Source: Clarireedia homoeocarpa (Eukaryota > Ascomycota > Leotiomycetes > Helotiales > Rutstroemiaceae). Taken from it: 64,000 nt of DNA. This document shows positions 10,053 through 21,737 of this stretch, piece by piece (the stretch's first letter is position 1; every line of letters starts with the position of its first letter). A model generated the notes under the pieces. That model saw nothing but the letters and a program-made list of their open reading frames with translations, searched no databases and was not told the DNA's origin. A program made the position numbers and the translations under genes. The stretch is taken from the NCBI GenBank assembly GCA_001465935.1, contig LNKV01000008.1, positions 248,001 through 312,000 of the forward strand, in the 5' to 3' direction.

Positions 10053-11325
10053 ATGCCTCCTTCAAGAGGCTCTCTTCTGCGACTGGAAATACGAATATCA
10101 ACTCCAAAATGTGTCTTTGTTCCTCGACACTTTTCCACATACCGATCGAGGTTCGTCCGGGAGGCTATCAGCCCTGTTAACAAAACGCAAATCTACATCT
10201 CGAGGACGCTCGACCCTTACCTCAATCTCTCAATTGAGCATTATCTTTTGCAGAAGACGCCCGCGGAGTCAACTGTTTTATTTCTCTACACCAATCGACC
10301 GTGCATAGTTATTGGTCGGAACCAGAATCCTTGGCTCGAGGTGAATCTTGGTCTTTTGCGCGAATCTCCGATCGGAAATATTGCATTGGTTCGACGACGG
10401 TCGGGCGGAGGAACTGTCTTCCACGATGAAGGAAATGTCAATTATAGCGTCATCTGCCCTACACCGCAGTTCGATCGGAATAAGCACGCTGATATGGTGG
10501 TGAGAGCTTTGCATAAGCTTGGGGTTAAGCAAGCCATCGTCAACGAGAGGCATGATATTATATTGCAGCCGGAAACAGCAGAACAAGCGACGAAACCTTT
10601 TAAGGTGTCTGGCTCGGCATACAAACTGACTAGATTAAGATCTCTGCATCACGGAACGTGCCTATTGTCCTCACCTAATATCAGGACAATTTCACAGTAT
10701 TTGAAATCACCGGCGAAACCTTTCATTAAGGCCCGCGGAGTTGATAGTGTAAGCTCTCCGGTAGCTAACGTAAATGTTTCCAATGATGCATTCGAGGAAG
10801 CAGTCATATCAGAGTTTGCAGATATGTATGATTCTGAACCGCCTAGAATCTTAACAGAGGATGCAAAAGGTGCCCCTGAAATTGCAAAGGGTTTGCATGA
10901 GCTTACAGTGCGTCATCTTGTCTGACTGGAAAGAAGTCCAAGTTAACGCAAGAATAGTCTTTGGATTGGATATATACACAAACTCCACAGTTCACGTTTT
11001 CCACACAGAAGACCACTGAAGATCGTAGAAACAGACCTCAACTTCCTGAGTACTTGCCAGCCGACGTAAGTGCCCCATGAGAAATACGGACTATGACGAA
11101 TAGCTGTACTGATATGAAGTATAGTTCACAGCTAGCTTTACCGCCAGGAACGGGACCATAATAGATGCAGATATGCAATATAGAAGCAATGACAAGACTC
11201 ATCAGCTACGGGATGTTCTAATGCACAAGAGAATCCACGAGATCAACTGGAAGGATCTCAATCATAGGTATCCAATAGAGGTTGCACAGTGGTTCGGAGA
11301 ATTGTTTGGAGATAAGGTTCTGTAA
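10053..11325 (+). CDS. AIM22: Mitochondrial lipoate-protein ligase family protein
   Basis: Three exons: 10053-10907, 10958-11065 and 11125-11325, all phase 0 at the junctions, giving 387 residues. The first ATG is at 10053; the frame is open upstream but only from TTG. The N-terminus is Arg/Ser-rich without acids, as in a mitochondrial targeting peptide. The lipoate ligase/biotin ligase fold shows as S-I-E-H-Y-L-L, G-R-N-Q-N-P-W, R-R-R-S-G-G-G-T-V-F-H-D (the lipoyl-AMP loop) and K-V-S-G-S-A-Y-K with the expected substrate-binding lysine. The C-terminal domain of the ligase family is encoded by exons 2 and 3. In yeast the homologue Aim22 is needed for lipoylation of mitochondrial 2-oxoacid dehydrogenases and the glycine cleavage system. 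Confidence 0.93.
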
Positions 11326-12202
11326 CATGCATTTTGACTCAGCAGCCAGGGGCCAGCATATGTGTGAACCACCACGTTGTCAATTGAAGGAAATCCGAAG
11401 CATAAATATCTACTAGACTCCGTGGATATCAAAGCCTAGGCCAAGGATAGTACGGGTATGAAAAGCTTTACTCGGCGAGATAGTGGCTGAAGCAGCCTGG
11501 AGCTTTAATATTGGCGGGGGTTCGTCAATTTGCTACTATGCTACAGTAAAGTTGCGTTTGCATCCTTTACTATTCAGTTGAGTTTCTCAATGACTAGTGT
11601 CTTTATTCTTGACGGGATTTTTGTTACAAATTCATGTTCTGAAACAAGCAGATGTTTGCCGTTGTAGTTCATCAGTGCGGGAGATCTGCAACTCTATGGT
11701 TCACGCAGATGCTTTGATGTTTCCAATGTGAGTTAGATTCTTATGATTCGCAACACCAATGAGGCTCTAAGCCTGGAGAAACGTCGCAAACATTTATTCT
11801 GCTTCAAGTAACCCTGTATTGTAGCAAACCAAGTTATCACTGTTCCATACGATTTCATATTATTGTGGCGAAGTCGTTACCGAAACGAATGTGATGTTCT
11901 CCTTTGGCATCATTGGCTGTATGGACAGATCGAGCAATGTGTGCTGCTGCGAATCATTCTACGACTGTCCATCCGTTCCTGGACTGATACTATCCGGCTA
12001 CATTTCTTGGCAAGTCAAATATGCATCAACTTCCGTGCGAGCAAATGCAGTTGGCTACTCATATAAGTGTTAGATTTCTTCTTCTTTGATTGCTTTCCTG
12101 TTACGCTACGATACATAATCTTCTCTCGATATTCATTGCATTTATTTCTCTGCCGGCAGGTCCGTTTAATATTTCGAAGCGTTTATTCTTCAGCCATTCA
12201 TA
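11326..12202. other. Intergenic region upstream of the secreted repeat protein
   Basis: Nothing clear is seen. A short Cys-containing frame (ATG at 11894 to TAG 12073, 59 codons, five Cys) could be an upstream ORF or chance. A TACAGTA word lies at 11540. Confidence 0.5.
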
Positions 12203-13164
12203 ATGCAATATTCAACTCTTTTCGTATCTCTCCTTCTCTCCACTGCGGTGGCAGCTCAGAACGCATCCAAAAGTGATGAGCAGACTTGCAAGGAAATACT
12301 CAAATTGAACGCTGTTATTCAACTCGCTAATAATGAAACAACACTTGATGCCATCACCAGAAGTATGTTCATACTGCACAATCAGCTCCTCAATCAAAGC
12401 ACGTTTCTGTGAGATAACACTAACACCACATTAGTGAATGCTACCAAAGTCCAAGAAATTCAAGCACAAGCTTCCCAGGCCTCGACCAAGCTCACTCAAC
12501 TTCAATCCAACCAGACACTCATGACAACTTGCGCTGTTGTCGATGCTGAAATCATGACCAACAGTAGCTGCACTCAGCAGTTCATTCTCCAGAAATTCGT
12601 TGACTTCGCCGCCAACGAAACCCTCGTCACCCAAGTCGTCAACAATGACCCCACAAAAGTGGCAGACATCGAATTAAAAGCATCCATGGCAGCATCCAAG
12701 CTCCAACAACTTCAAAGCAACGCTACTTTACAGGCAGCTTGCCCTGCCGTCTTCGCTGCCGACGAGTGCAAAATGGTGAAGGCGCTTGCCAAGTTTTCCG
12801 AGCTGGCTACGGATCCGACAAAGTTGGATAAGGTGGCGAAGGGTAATACTACACGCGCGGATCAAATCAAGAGCGCAGCGGCATTGGCGGGTACTCAGGC
12901 TATGATGCTCCAGGCGAATCAGACGCTGATGGATTCTTGCAAGCAATTGGGCATTTCTACTGGTGAGTGTGTATGGTAGTGAGATATTTGGATTGTGCTA
13001 ATCGTTGAACAGATGCTACGAGTAATAAGGAAATTACTGGTACTGATAAATCGACAGATAAATCGACAGATAAATCGACAGCTAAGTCTGGCAGTGTAGT
13101 TAATGGAGTGAGTGCTAGTGCACTCCTGGTTGGGGTAGTGGCCGCGGCTATGGTCATGCTATAA
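12203..13164 (+). CDS. Secreted, probably GPI-anchored protein with three Cys-bounded repeats
   Basis: Exons 12203-12362, 12435-12962 and 13013-13164 give 279 residues. Residues 1-18 form a signal peptide. Three repeats of about 58 residues follow. Each is bounded by a pair of Cys exactly 57 residues apart (29/86, 99/156, 165/222) and each carries a K-L-x-x-L-Q-S-N-Q/A-T-L-like end. The sequence is rich in Ala, Gln, Leu and Lys with N-x-T sites, so helical modules are likely. A Ser/Thr/Lys linker with a KSTD micro-repeat follows, then a hydrophobic C-terminal tail typical of a GPI signal. I do not recognise the family. Attachment to the cell surface or wall is an inference. Confidence 0.85.
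13041..13088 (+). repeat. 12-bp coding repeat (GATAAATCGACA)
   Basis: About three and a half units in the last exon of the secreted protein gene encode a D-K-S-T repeat. Unit number may vary between strains. Confidence 0.8.
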
Positions 13165-14776
13165 GGGACTCTTGGGACTTAGTTTGATGGGTAGAATAGA
13201 ATAAAACACGCTATTGGCAAACTGATATTTACAGTCCTTCCCCGCCATTCTGTCTTTGAGCCTGCTCGCCTTTCATGTCTCATACTCACTGACATTCTGT
13301 TACTTCTTTCATTTCCTTTCCTTTCCTTTCCTCTCTTGACACAGTGCCATGGATCCAACCTTATCTCGCCCGGATCCATTCCTATCCCAGAACACCATTA
13401 CCGCAAGCTCAACTCTCCATGTTCTTTCATCCAAGCCAACCTTCCTCCATCAGAGACCCCATACTATTCATCCTTCGTCGCAGCAGTTGCTTGCTTATAC
13501 GTATATACCATCCCCTATCATGCAACGACCACATTACACAAACACTACCCCAAAGTCAACAAAGAACCACATACCAGGACATATTCCGCACTCACGCCGC
13601 TTTTAAACTACTACACCCGTCCCAGAAGTTACAGGGACTATACTCTTGGGAATTCAGGATAACGAAGAACAAAGAAATATCAATTGCACTGCTGCTTTTA
13701 CGGGTTCCGTTCGTATCGCTGGCCAATGGTGATGATAGATGATATGAGGTGTGTGGGATGAGAGCTGAAATGAAGGAATGTGGTCGGGATTAGAAGTTTG
13801 TGAAAGACAGGTGCAGTAGTTGGAATCGGAAGTTGTTCGTCTAGGACATCAACTTCAGACTAGCAGGAAGCTGGATAGCGGGTAGCTATAGAGCATCAGC
13901 TCACACAATGTATAGCAAAAGGGTCCTTAATGATTACTGAGATACTCCCACCGCACTCTTTGCTAGTCTATCCACCTGATGCTATTACAGCTGCTAGGCG
14001 CTTCCAACTTTCTCATAAACTCTATTGTTAGACTGAGCAGACTCCATATACTCACGTGATACTGCAAGCTCTAGAGCTCAAAGCTTTGACCACCTCACCC
14101 ACCACCAATCACCCCTCCACTACCCCGACCGACTTACACTGGACAACCTCCTCCGAATGATGCTCTCACATTGTGGCTGAGCCGTCCTCTTCTATGTGCT
14201 GTAATTGTCATTTCGTTAGCATTTCCCTTGCGCTGATGCTCTGCGCTATCTTCTTTCACTAACCTTTCTACTGCTTGCTTTATCTATGTTTTCATCTTAA
14301 TATTTCACGTACGAATACACGTCATTTGATTGATTGAGCATCTGGTTTTGATAACGGATTCATGTAGCAAGTTGATGTTCTGATCTTTCAATAGGGCGAT
14401 GCCCTCGAGTCTACCTGGCTGCAGGCGCAACAGGGCGTCCAGTCTTCGAAACAGCCAAAACAGATGCCGTACAAGACATGTTCATTTGTTGGAGAAAAAT
14501 ACTGCGTGCATAAATGCAACCACCTGCTCGTCTAGGTAGTCACGTACTGCGTTTTGGTTTGAATGGGCATGGGTGGGATATTGCCGCAGCCTTACCATGG
14601 CAAAATGAGCTTATGCTCATGAATTCTCCTTGAGATGGTCGACATTTTGTTTCTTCTCTGATTGCAACTCACGCGAGGGGATTATATAGTAACAGAAAAC
14701 ATTCGCTAAGAGCCTACAAGGTACGTATGATAAGATCTACGGAGCAAATCACGATGCATTGCTGACTTTTCCACAG
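13165..14776. other. Intergenic region with 5' UTR intron of the next gene
   Basis: Overlapping plus-strand frames at 13336-13742 are open in three phases but have no shared protein logic. One has an ATG (13349) and 85 codons rich in Pro/Ser/Thr. The right end holds a convincing intron, 14721-14776: GTACGT donor, GCTGAC branch point, CCACAG acceptor. It abuts the ATG of the following gene and so lies in its 5' UTR. Confidence 0.6.
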
Positions 14777-17700
14777 ATGGCAGGCTCCATAGGTAGAATT
14801 ACTGCCGCCCTGGGCACCGTTCATAATGAAAATACAGCCTCACTAGCAACACTCAACTTCGATTTCACGCTTATCAAGCTCGAGGCACCTGTCGAATACA
14901 CCGGTTTGGGACAAGCCATCTCAAAAACACGGAAAATCAATGCGGAGGAAGGTAATTTACACAAGACGGCTCGGAGGCTAGGAGCATTATTTAAAGACGT
15001 ACTACCTGAGACCGAGGATTTACTCAGACCATACGGCACGAGAGTTTCAGAGATAGCTTCCATATTAGCTATCAATCCGACTGAAACTTCTCACGGAGCA
15101 GGAATATTCGACAGATATTATGGTGCAGACTCAACAAGTATATGGGCAGCCGCAACATCTGGCAGTGTTGCCATTGCAGCCCATCTTCTAGGATGTATGC
15201 TGGTTAGGATATTTTCGGGCCCAGAAGCAGTGACTATATGGGTCGAGCTAGTTCAGAAGCAAAAGGAACATATTCGCAGTAAACAAGAAAGAGTTCTGTA
15301 TTCACATGAGTATACTGTACATCGGGAGTAGTAGCAGCGCAGCAGGAAATTTCTCGAGATGACCTCTCAAGTTGGGATGCCAGTGCACGAGCATGGTTAC
15401 AAAGCGCCGACCAAGCAAAATCATTGCAGCATACACAAACGATGCTAATCTTGAATAATGCGGGTCTCCCTGTTAATAATATGGCAGATATATACGACAG
15501 TGTTATGAAAGCCTGGATTGCGGCTCTGGAAGCGATGAATAGTCTTGTGAGAGGTATGCCCCAGAGAGTACAAGATGGGGCTGCGTTACTTGCTTTTTCA
15601 GCATGGCACCTATATCCGGATCTAGTCGTGTATGGGGATACTTCTGTGGAGGTGAAGCAAAAAGATCCGATCTTTGCCGCAACAGCTTTGCTTACTTTGG
15701 GGCTACAAGATGCTCAAGACCATCGAGACGATATGAAGAGTGTCTACTGGTCCCTTCCACTTTCTCGTTTGAAGTACTATGGCCCTCCTGTTCAGGCGCA
15801 TGGATCTGTGGGTCAAGCCAATTCGAAAATTACCTACAAACAGTTTGCGTACGTCATTATTGGCTGCCTTTTCGATGGTTGGAAGCACTATGCAAGTACC
15901 AATGATGAAGGCTTGCAATGGATAGGGCGACTAGCAACAATTCTCGAGGCCCCATCAACGAGTTCAATTGATCATTCGGAGAAAATGACGTGGTTGAAGT
16001 ATCTCTTCACTGCTGCTCGGGATCTCGTGAACTGTGAAGACGTGGAGAGGAAAGAAGCACATCAGCTAATCAATCTTGGTCGGAGAAGACCTACATTTCT
16101 CAACGCACCAGGTTATATCCCACAACCTTTGTTTGGATTATCTAATCTATATGGATTTGTATCAATCCTTACGAACCATCACAACATCGTCCAGCGTCTG
16201 CGACAAATCTGCTCCCATCTCCAGCTCGGTTCGAGTTTTCTGATTAGGTACCAAATCCCAGGAACTAGCCCCGCGACCGAATATGCTAGTGTTGAGCCGC
16301 TACTTCCAGGTTCTGCGAAGAGAACTCATGAAGAACATCTAAAGGAGGACAATAACGTGCCTGGCAAACACGTACGGTGGATGACTTTAGATGTTCATCA
16401 ACTAACTCTATGTTGCCGTCTGGGGAAAAAACTCTTAGATCTTCCCTCCACTATTCTGGAATTAGAAGATCTCGAAAGAGATCTCGAAACACAAAAAACG
16501 AGGCCCAAAGCACTCAAAAGAGGTGTCAGATCATAGAACTAAGGTTCATTGTCCAAATTGGTCAAAGAATGATGGAGATTGAGAATGCAGGGGAACTCTG
16601 TCTTCCTCTTATTGAGATTTTTAATCCTAATGGACTTGCTACGTTACGCGACCCAGAAATCGTTGTTAACGATCGAGAAATTCTTACCAGCACAAAACAA
16701 AACTTCCTAAGTGCTGCAAACGATCTTCGGGCGCAACTGGCTGCTGCTCGGAATAAAAAGACAAGCGCGACCCTTTTTGCTGGCGATGGAGAAAATATTG
16801 CAATAATATCACTCAACCCCGTTACTAAGAGATCAATGTATAGATATGTTTTTGAAACGAAATTCCTACAAGAAGTCTTCACATCAGATAATATTGACGC
16901 AAAGCGGCTCTATCACTACTTACAACCTTCCTCATTGGCGGCGAGCATTGACTGGGAGTTCAATGCACTACAGTCATGTGCCAAGATGGCAGAAGTCTAT
17001 CAAGCTCTACCTGGGGCTAGTATCTCCACACTTGTCTTGAAACAACCCATCCACCTTGCGAAGTGGGTTCCGAAAGTCCCTTATAGGGGTGACGCCCCGG
17101 GAACTAGATCAGCTTTTAAGCTACCACCTCTTACGCTACCTAAATCATTTGCCTGCTTGGCAATGTTTGAATCTGGGACATGCAATTTAGAGCCAGAATC
17201 ACTTTCAGAAGTTTTTGCGATGTCATCAGGAAACTCGCTGTATGTCGCCAGCGCGGTGCTATTTGATCCGTACGAAATGCCATATCCTAATAGGATACAA
17301 CGTATGGTTGGAAATTTAGGTCGAGCTGGCATTACTTTCTTGATATCCCCTTCGGATGTGAAAGTCAGGGAATCGGACCCCGAGAAATGGATGTCTATCA
17401 ACCACAACGTCTTCGACGGCAGCCTCGAGAATCACTTCGAACGAACATCCGTGCATCTTTCTTTCACTGAGTATGAGATCCCATTGCTTAGCCGGGGAGA
17501 CTCCCGGCACAAGATTGACCGGGATGTTGTTCTGGTCGAGGCGCTGCTCTCAGTTTATGACGGGGCAAGTTGGGTTGCTGAAATTGACATTTTAAAAGCC
17601 TTAGAGTCTGATATAACTATTTTGCCTTCTGTATCTTTGGAGAATGGCCATTTTGTTTCAGGGCATATTAATCATGCCTCGTATGAAGAGGCCTTCCAAG

Positions 17701-17999
17701 ATGATGAAAAGGTCTCTATGATTAGTATAGAGAATTGGGATGAGCTAATTGAGCTACCTTGTTCAGGAACACTTGTTATGCGAACTCATAAAAGCTGGAT
17801 TTCAAGACTGGCTGCAATATCTGTGTGTTCAAAAATAGGATGTAGGCTATTTATATTACCTGCTGATCCTTGCTGGTCTTGCTGCGCAAAAACAGTCCGC
17901 GGACGTTGGGAGGATAGGCTAGCTCTTATATGTGGAAGTGAAAATGGTTTAAGAATACTAGCTGAGTCATCCATATCAAATATGGAAGCTAGGTATTAA
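14777..17999 (+). CDS. Large protein of unknown function (about 1,030 residues)
   Basis: The start is the ATG directly after a 5' UTR intron. Best model: 14777-15278, intron 15279 to about 15334 (GTAAAC...TAG), 15335-16522, intron 16523-16590, 16591-17999. Several TAG/CAG acceptors between 15331 and 15337 all keep frame. The second intron is less sure: frames change near 16500-16600, and other junctions or a frameshift are possible. The protein is soluble-looking, with no signal peptide. One Ala/Gly-rich hydrophobic patch (about residues 130-150) contains W-A-A-A-T-S-G-S. A Cys-rich end reads P-C-W-S-C-C. I recognise no catalytic motif or named domain. The three-exon, single-strand, fully open layout argues for a real gene. 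Confidence 0.75.
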
Positions 18000-18230
18000 T
18001 GGTGAATTGAACAAAGACAAAATCACACCGGGCATGAAAGATATACAATCAAACTGCAAGATTGAAGAACTACAGGAGAGATTCACTTATATGATACCAT
18101 ATCGCTCTATTCTGGCCACAGGGCTCCTATCTTGTCTACATATATACCCCTTAGACAACCCTCAATAATACAGTTTTTACGCCCCCGCGTTCTCTGGGTC
18201 TATCTAATATTCCAGCATAAACGGCCATCA

Positions 18231-19985
18231 TCACGCTCCCACAGGAACCTCTAAAACCGCCCAATTCCTATCCGTTAATCCCCTCACAAAATCCACCATA
18301 TCCGTCTCATTCGTCTGAAACAAGACATGAATCTCCTGGCCCCCCAACCCCGTCTCCAACACCACACTGCCCAGCCGCGTCCCATTCCTCCCCTTTTCCG
18401 TCCCCACAACCACGCTCCGCGCCCACGTATCGTTTTCCGCCGTGCCATTCGAGATGAGTTCAATGATGGACAGATTCTGTGCCTGGAAATGAACATTTTT
18501 CGTCGGCGGAACGGCCGTGAAATCATTGATTGCGGAAATCGCGCTGTTGTGGAGGAAATCCGAATGCGTGAGCCCGGCAACCCATGTTTCTGTCGGGTGG
18601 GTAGCTGTTGCTGCGGAGCTGTTGAAATCGTACCACATCTGCTGGAGGCTTCCCTCGAGATTTTCCATCCAGACGTAAGTGATGCTGGCTCCGCGGACGG
18701 TACACTCCACGCCGCCTGCGCCGTTGGAGTTGGGGAAAGTGGCGCCTTTGAACCACGTTGTTTGGCCGTCGAGATTCCAGCCGAGCTCTTGGATGATGTT
18801 GTCGGATCGGCCGTAGTATAGGCGGATTCCAAGCCCAGAGATGTTGTAGGGTGCGCCGTACCATTCGCTGTTTACACAGGCAGAGAGGCCTACGTTTGGG
18901 GATGCAGAGACTTGGAAGTTGCCCGACCGGAGCGTGCCTTGGCTCCAGCTTTGGGTTATGTTGCTGTTGACCCAATCGGATAGGTAGTTGTCGGCAGTAA
19001 CATAGAATACGTGCCACTTGAGGGCCACCACGATGTCAGTATAGTACGTTTAACAATCCCGTAAGGCCATCTCGTCGGATGACAGTCTCAGTAGGAGGAT
19101 CCTGGAGGATAGCACTAATGAAATAAGAAAAGTGGTCAAGAGCTAGCTATATGAAGAACACACATCTGTCTCGAAGTATAGAAAATGGAGAGGAAACTTA
19201 TGAGCCGCGATTGAGCGTAGCTCTAGACAGGGTAGGTATGATGATAAATTCGACGGACTAACCAGTAATTCATTTGCATATTCATAAGACAGCGCCATCA
19301 ACGGCGTACCATTTCGAGCCACCAGCGTCTCCCCATTAAAATTTCCCAGCGCAGTGTCCAGCTCTCCTACATTAGTTACAGCAGACCAAACAGCGCTTTC
19401 ATATTCGCTCCTCACAATCACCCCGTCATATCTTTGAGTATATGCCGTGATCTTAGTGGTATTGTCAAGGTCGATAGCGACTACACCACTGCCATTCATG
19501 GCACCTCGATCAAGTACCATCGCAGAGCCATTATGCTTCTGAAGACCGACGCCAAGCCCAACCCCAAGCGCAATAGCGATTGCTATAATTCCAAGAACAA
19601 TAAATGTTACCCACCGTAGACGATGTCGTTTCTTGCGAGTTTGGACTTCCCCGTTGACCTGTGACGAATCCGTGGCAGTCAAGGTGCGAGAGGCACGCGG
19701 GGAGTGGTTGGTAAAACTGTTGCTGACTTCAGGTAATGACGAAGGGCCCTTCTTTCGATCGTCGATCATTGGTGGTGCGCCCTGCATGCTCTCCATTGGA
19801 ACCAATTGTTTCGGAACAGTTTCCTCCATCTTCTGAGCTTGAGGCTCCTCTCTAGAACTAACAGCTCTTCCTTCAAGAACATCACCAGGCTCAGGCGGGC
19901 GGAAAATAGAATTCTCGACCTTGTTGCCAGGATCGCTGGCGGCTTTGAATCCGAAGAGTCGGCGGACGGAGGAGAGGGAGAGCAT
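18231..19985 (-). CDS. Membrane-anchored fucose-specific-lectin-like protein
   Basis: Exon 1 is 19985-19263 and exon 2 is 19016-18231, joined by a 246-bp intron (GTTAGT donor, CTGAC branch, AAG acceptor); 502 residues. The first 120 or so residues are Ser/Pro-rich and polar. A basic R-K-K-R-H-R-L-R stretch then leads into a single transmembrane helix (V-T-F-I-V-L-G-I-I-A-I-A-I...), with no signal peptide, so a type II topology is likely. The rest resembles the fungal fucose-specific lectin beta-propeller: repeated I-T/Y-x-Q-x, D-x-x-I-x-E and W-x-x-G blade strands, with many N-x-S/T sites. Its role could be glycan binding at the cell surface. Family assignment is by eye. Confidence 0.82.
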
Positions 19986-21697
19986 GGCCTTTTCCAGATA
20001 TAATGTTTGATCTCATTTCCTTGAGAGAAAGAAGTGAAACGGATGCGGATTGAAAAAAAGAGAAGTGATGAATTGCAGAAGTTAGGCAATTGATTACAAG
20101 GGCATGATACAAGTAGTCGGGCGCAGCCTGATATATGGGAGCAAGAGAACCGACTGCGTGTAGCCTCGGCGTGCTTGGTGGCGTTGTCATCATGACGAAT
20201 ATGCGTTATCTTTCATAAACTTTTCCAATCATGAGCACAGCATATCTATCTACCTGTATCTTGATTGAAAACGCATGCAAGGCGCATTGAAAAGGCAGAC
20301 TTGTTGAATCCTTCATACGCCCGGTTTGTTCGATAGTACGTGACATGGCCAGGTAGAGTCATGAGGGCACGTGGGCACGAAGGTCTCAAGTTCATGTACA
20401 ACATCCAGCTAGACAGCACAATTTATTGTATACAGTCGCGCGTACAAGTTAGATCAAAGGAGCTTTTATTCTAGCAATATTCCATGAATTTCTTACTTAT
20501 CACGTGAAATATTTTAGACCGTATCCTTCCATATATGCAGCTTTTCATCATCGTCCTGCATTTGAAAAGAAACATACTACAGCAATAACACCAATATTCA
20601 AAATGAAGTAAACCTAAATGTTCTTATATCATATTCGTAACATATCATACAAAAATTATAAATGTGATAAATAATACATATATAAAGTAATTTTCATTCG
20701 GCTCATCACATCCTCATCTCACCTCAACGTTCCATCTTCCTCTCCTTTCCCTCTCCTTCCGAAATCAATCTCTTCTTCCCTCCACTTTCCCCTCCCTCAA
20801 CCTAACACCTGCCGCCGTCTATCAAACTTAGCACTACCCATGCCTAGACCAAGCACTCCGACTTCCATTCTATCATATGCTAATTGAAGAAATTATATAT
20901 ATATAGTAAGCAGATTCTCAGCTCAATTGAAATTGGGGGGTTGTTTTGTTTTGCTTTGTTTTCTTTCTGCTTTCGACTTGTGGCTACCATAAAACAAGAA
21001 GCTGATAGCCAGCCATCAGCTAGCACATATTCACAAAATCCATCCGCCTGGCTGTCTGTCTTTTGACACTAGCTCGCTCGGTCTTGTCCGCTCTTGTTTC
21101 GAAAAACTTCTCTCGCTTGCCGTGTCTTCTTCAGACGTGCTTAGCTCTTCTCCTCACTGAATCATCCTGCTCGCTGCACTCTCTCAAACGTCCGACTCCC
21201 CAAACTCCTATCCCATCCCATCCCATCTCGCAAAATTGCAAAACACAAGGCACAAAAAAATTACACAGCCTCCAATAAACATCAAATCATCCCACGCCGG
21301 CTGGAAGGAAAATAAGACACACCCCACCCCGACTTCCATGCAGGTCCATTCCAACGCATCGAACGTCTAAAGTGGGGAGAATAAAATAAAAAAGCATAAT
21401 GACATGAATATATCGTAGCCGAGGATTATGATTTCCGTTTTCCCAGACCCTACAGTTGGGATTTGTGATTTTGCAACAATGTGCGCCCGTCCTCCTTTCA
21501 TCATTCGTATTCTCCCTATCGTGATATCGAGCATGTGCGTATTCCTTGACTTCGCCTCCCTTAAGCTTCGCTGCGTGATCGTCCCAAACAGACACCCTTT
21601 GGTCCTCCACTTTGTTTTAGTGTTCAAACCAGTACATGATGGGGATATCAAAGACGCCTGAAAATGCTCGAAATAATTTTTGAAAGAGCCACCCAAT

Positions 21698-21732
<35 letters not shown>

Positions 21733-21737
21733 ATACT
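19986..21737. other. Intergenic: lectin gene promoter and kinase gene 3' flank
   Basis: The left half should hold the lectin promoter. An AT-rich stretch runs at about 20580-20690. A run of 30 T (21699-21728) ends 9 bp before the kinase stop codon. No gene is supported here. Confidence 0.6.
21699..21728 (+). repeat. Poly-T run of 30
   Basis: On the kinase coding strand this is an A30 tract starting 9 nt after the stop codon. Confidence 0.97.

Noticed and set aside
11891..12073. Cys-containing 59-codon frame
   Set aside because: Too short, no signal peptide, and no splice or promoter support; kept only as a possible uORF.
13336..13742. Three overlapping plus-strand frames (85-132 codons)
   Set aside because: Openness in all three phases reflects Pro/Ser/Thr-type composition; no shared model, and two start at non-ATG codons.
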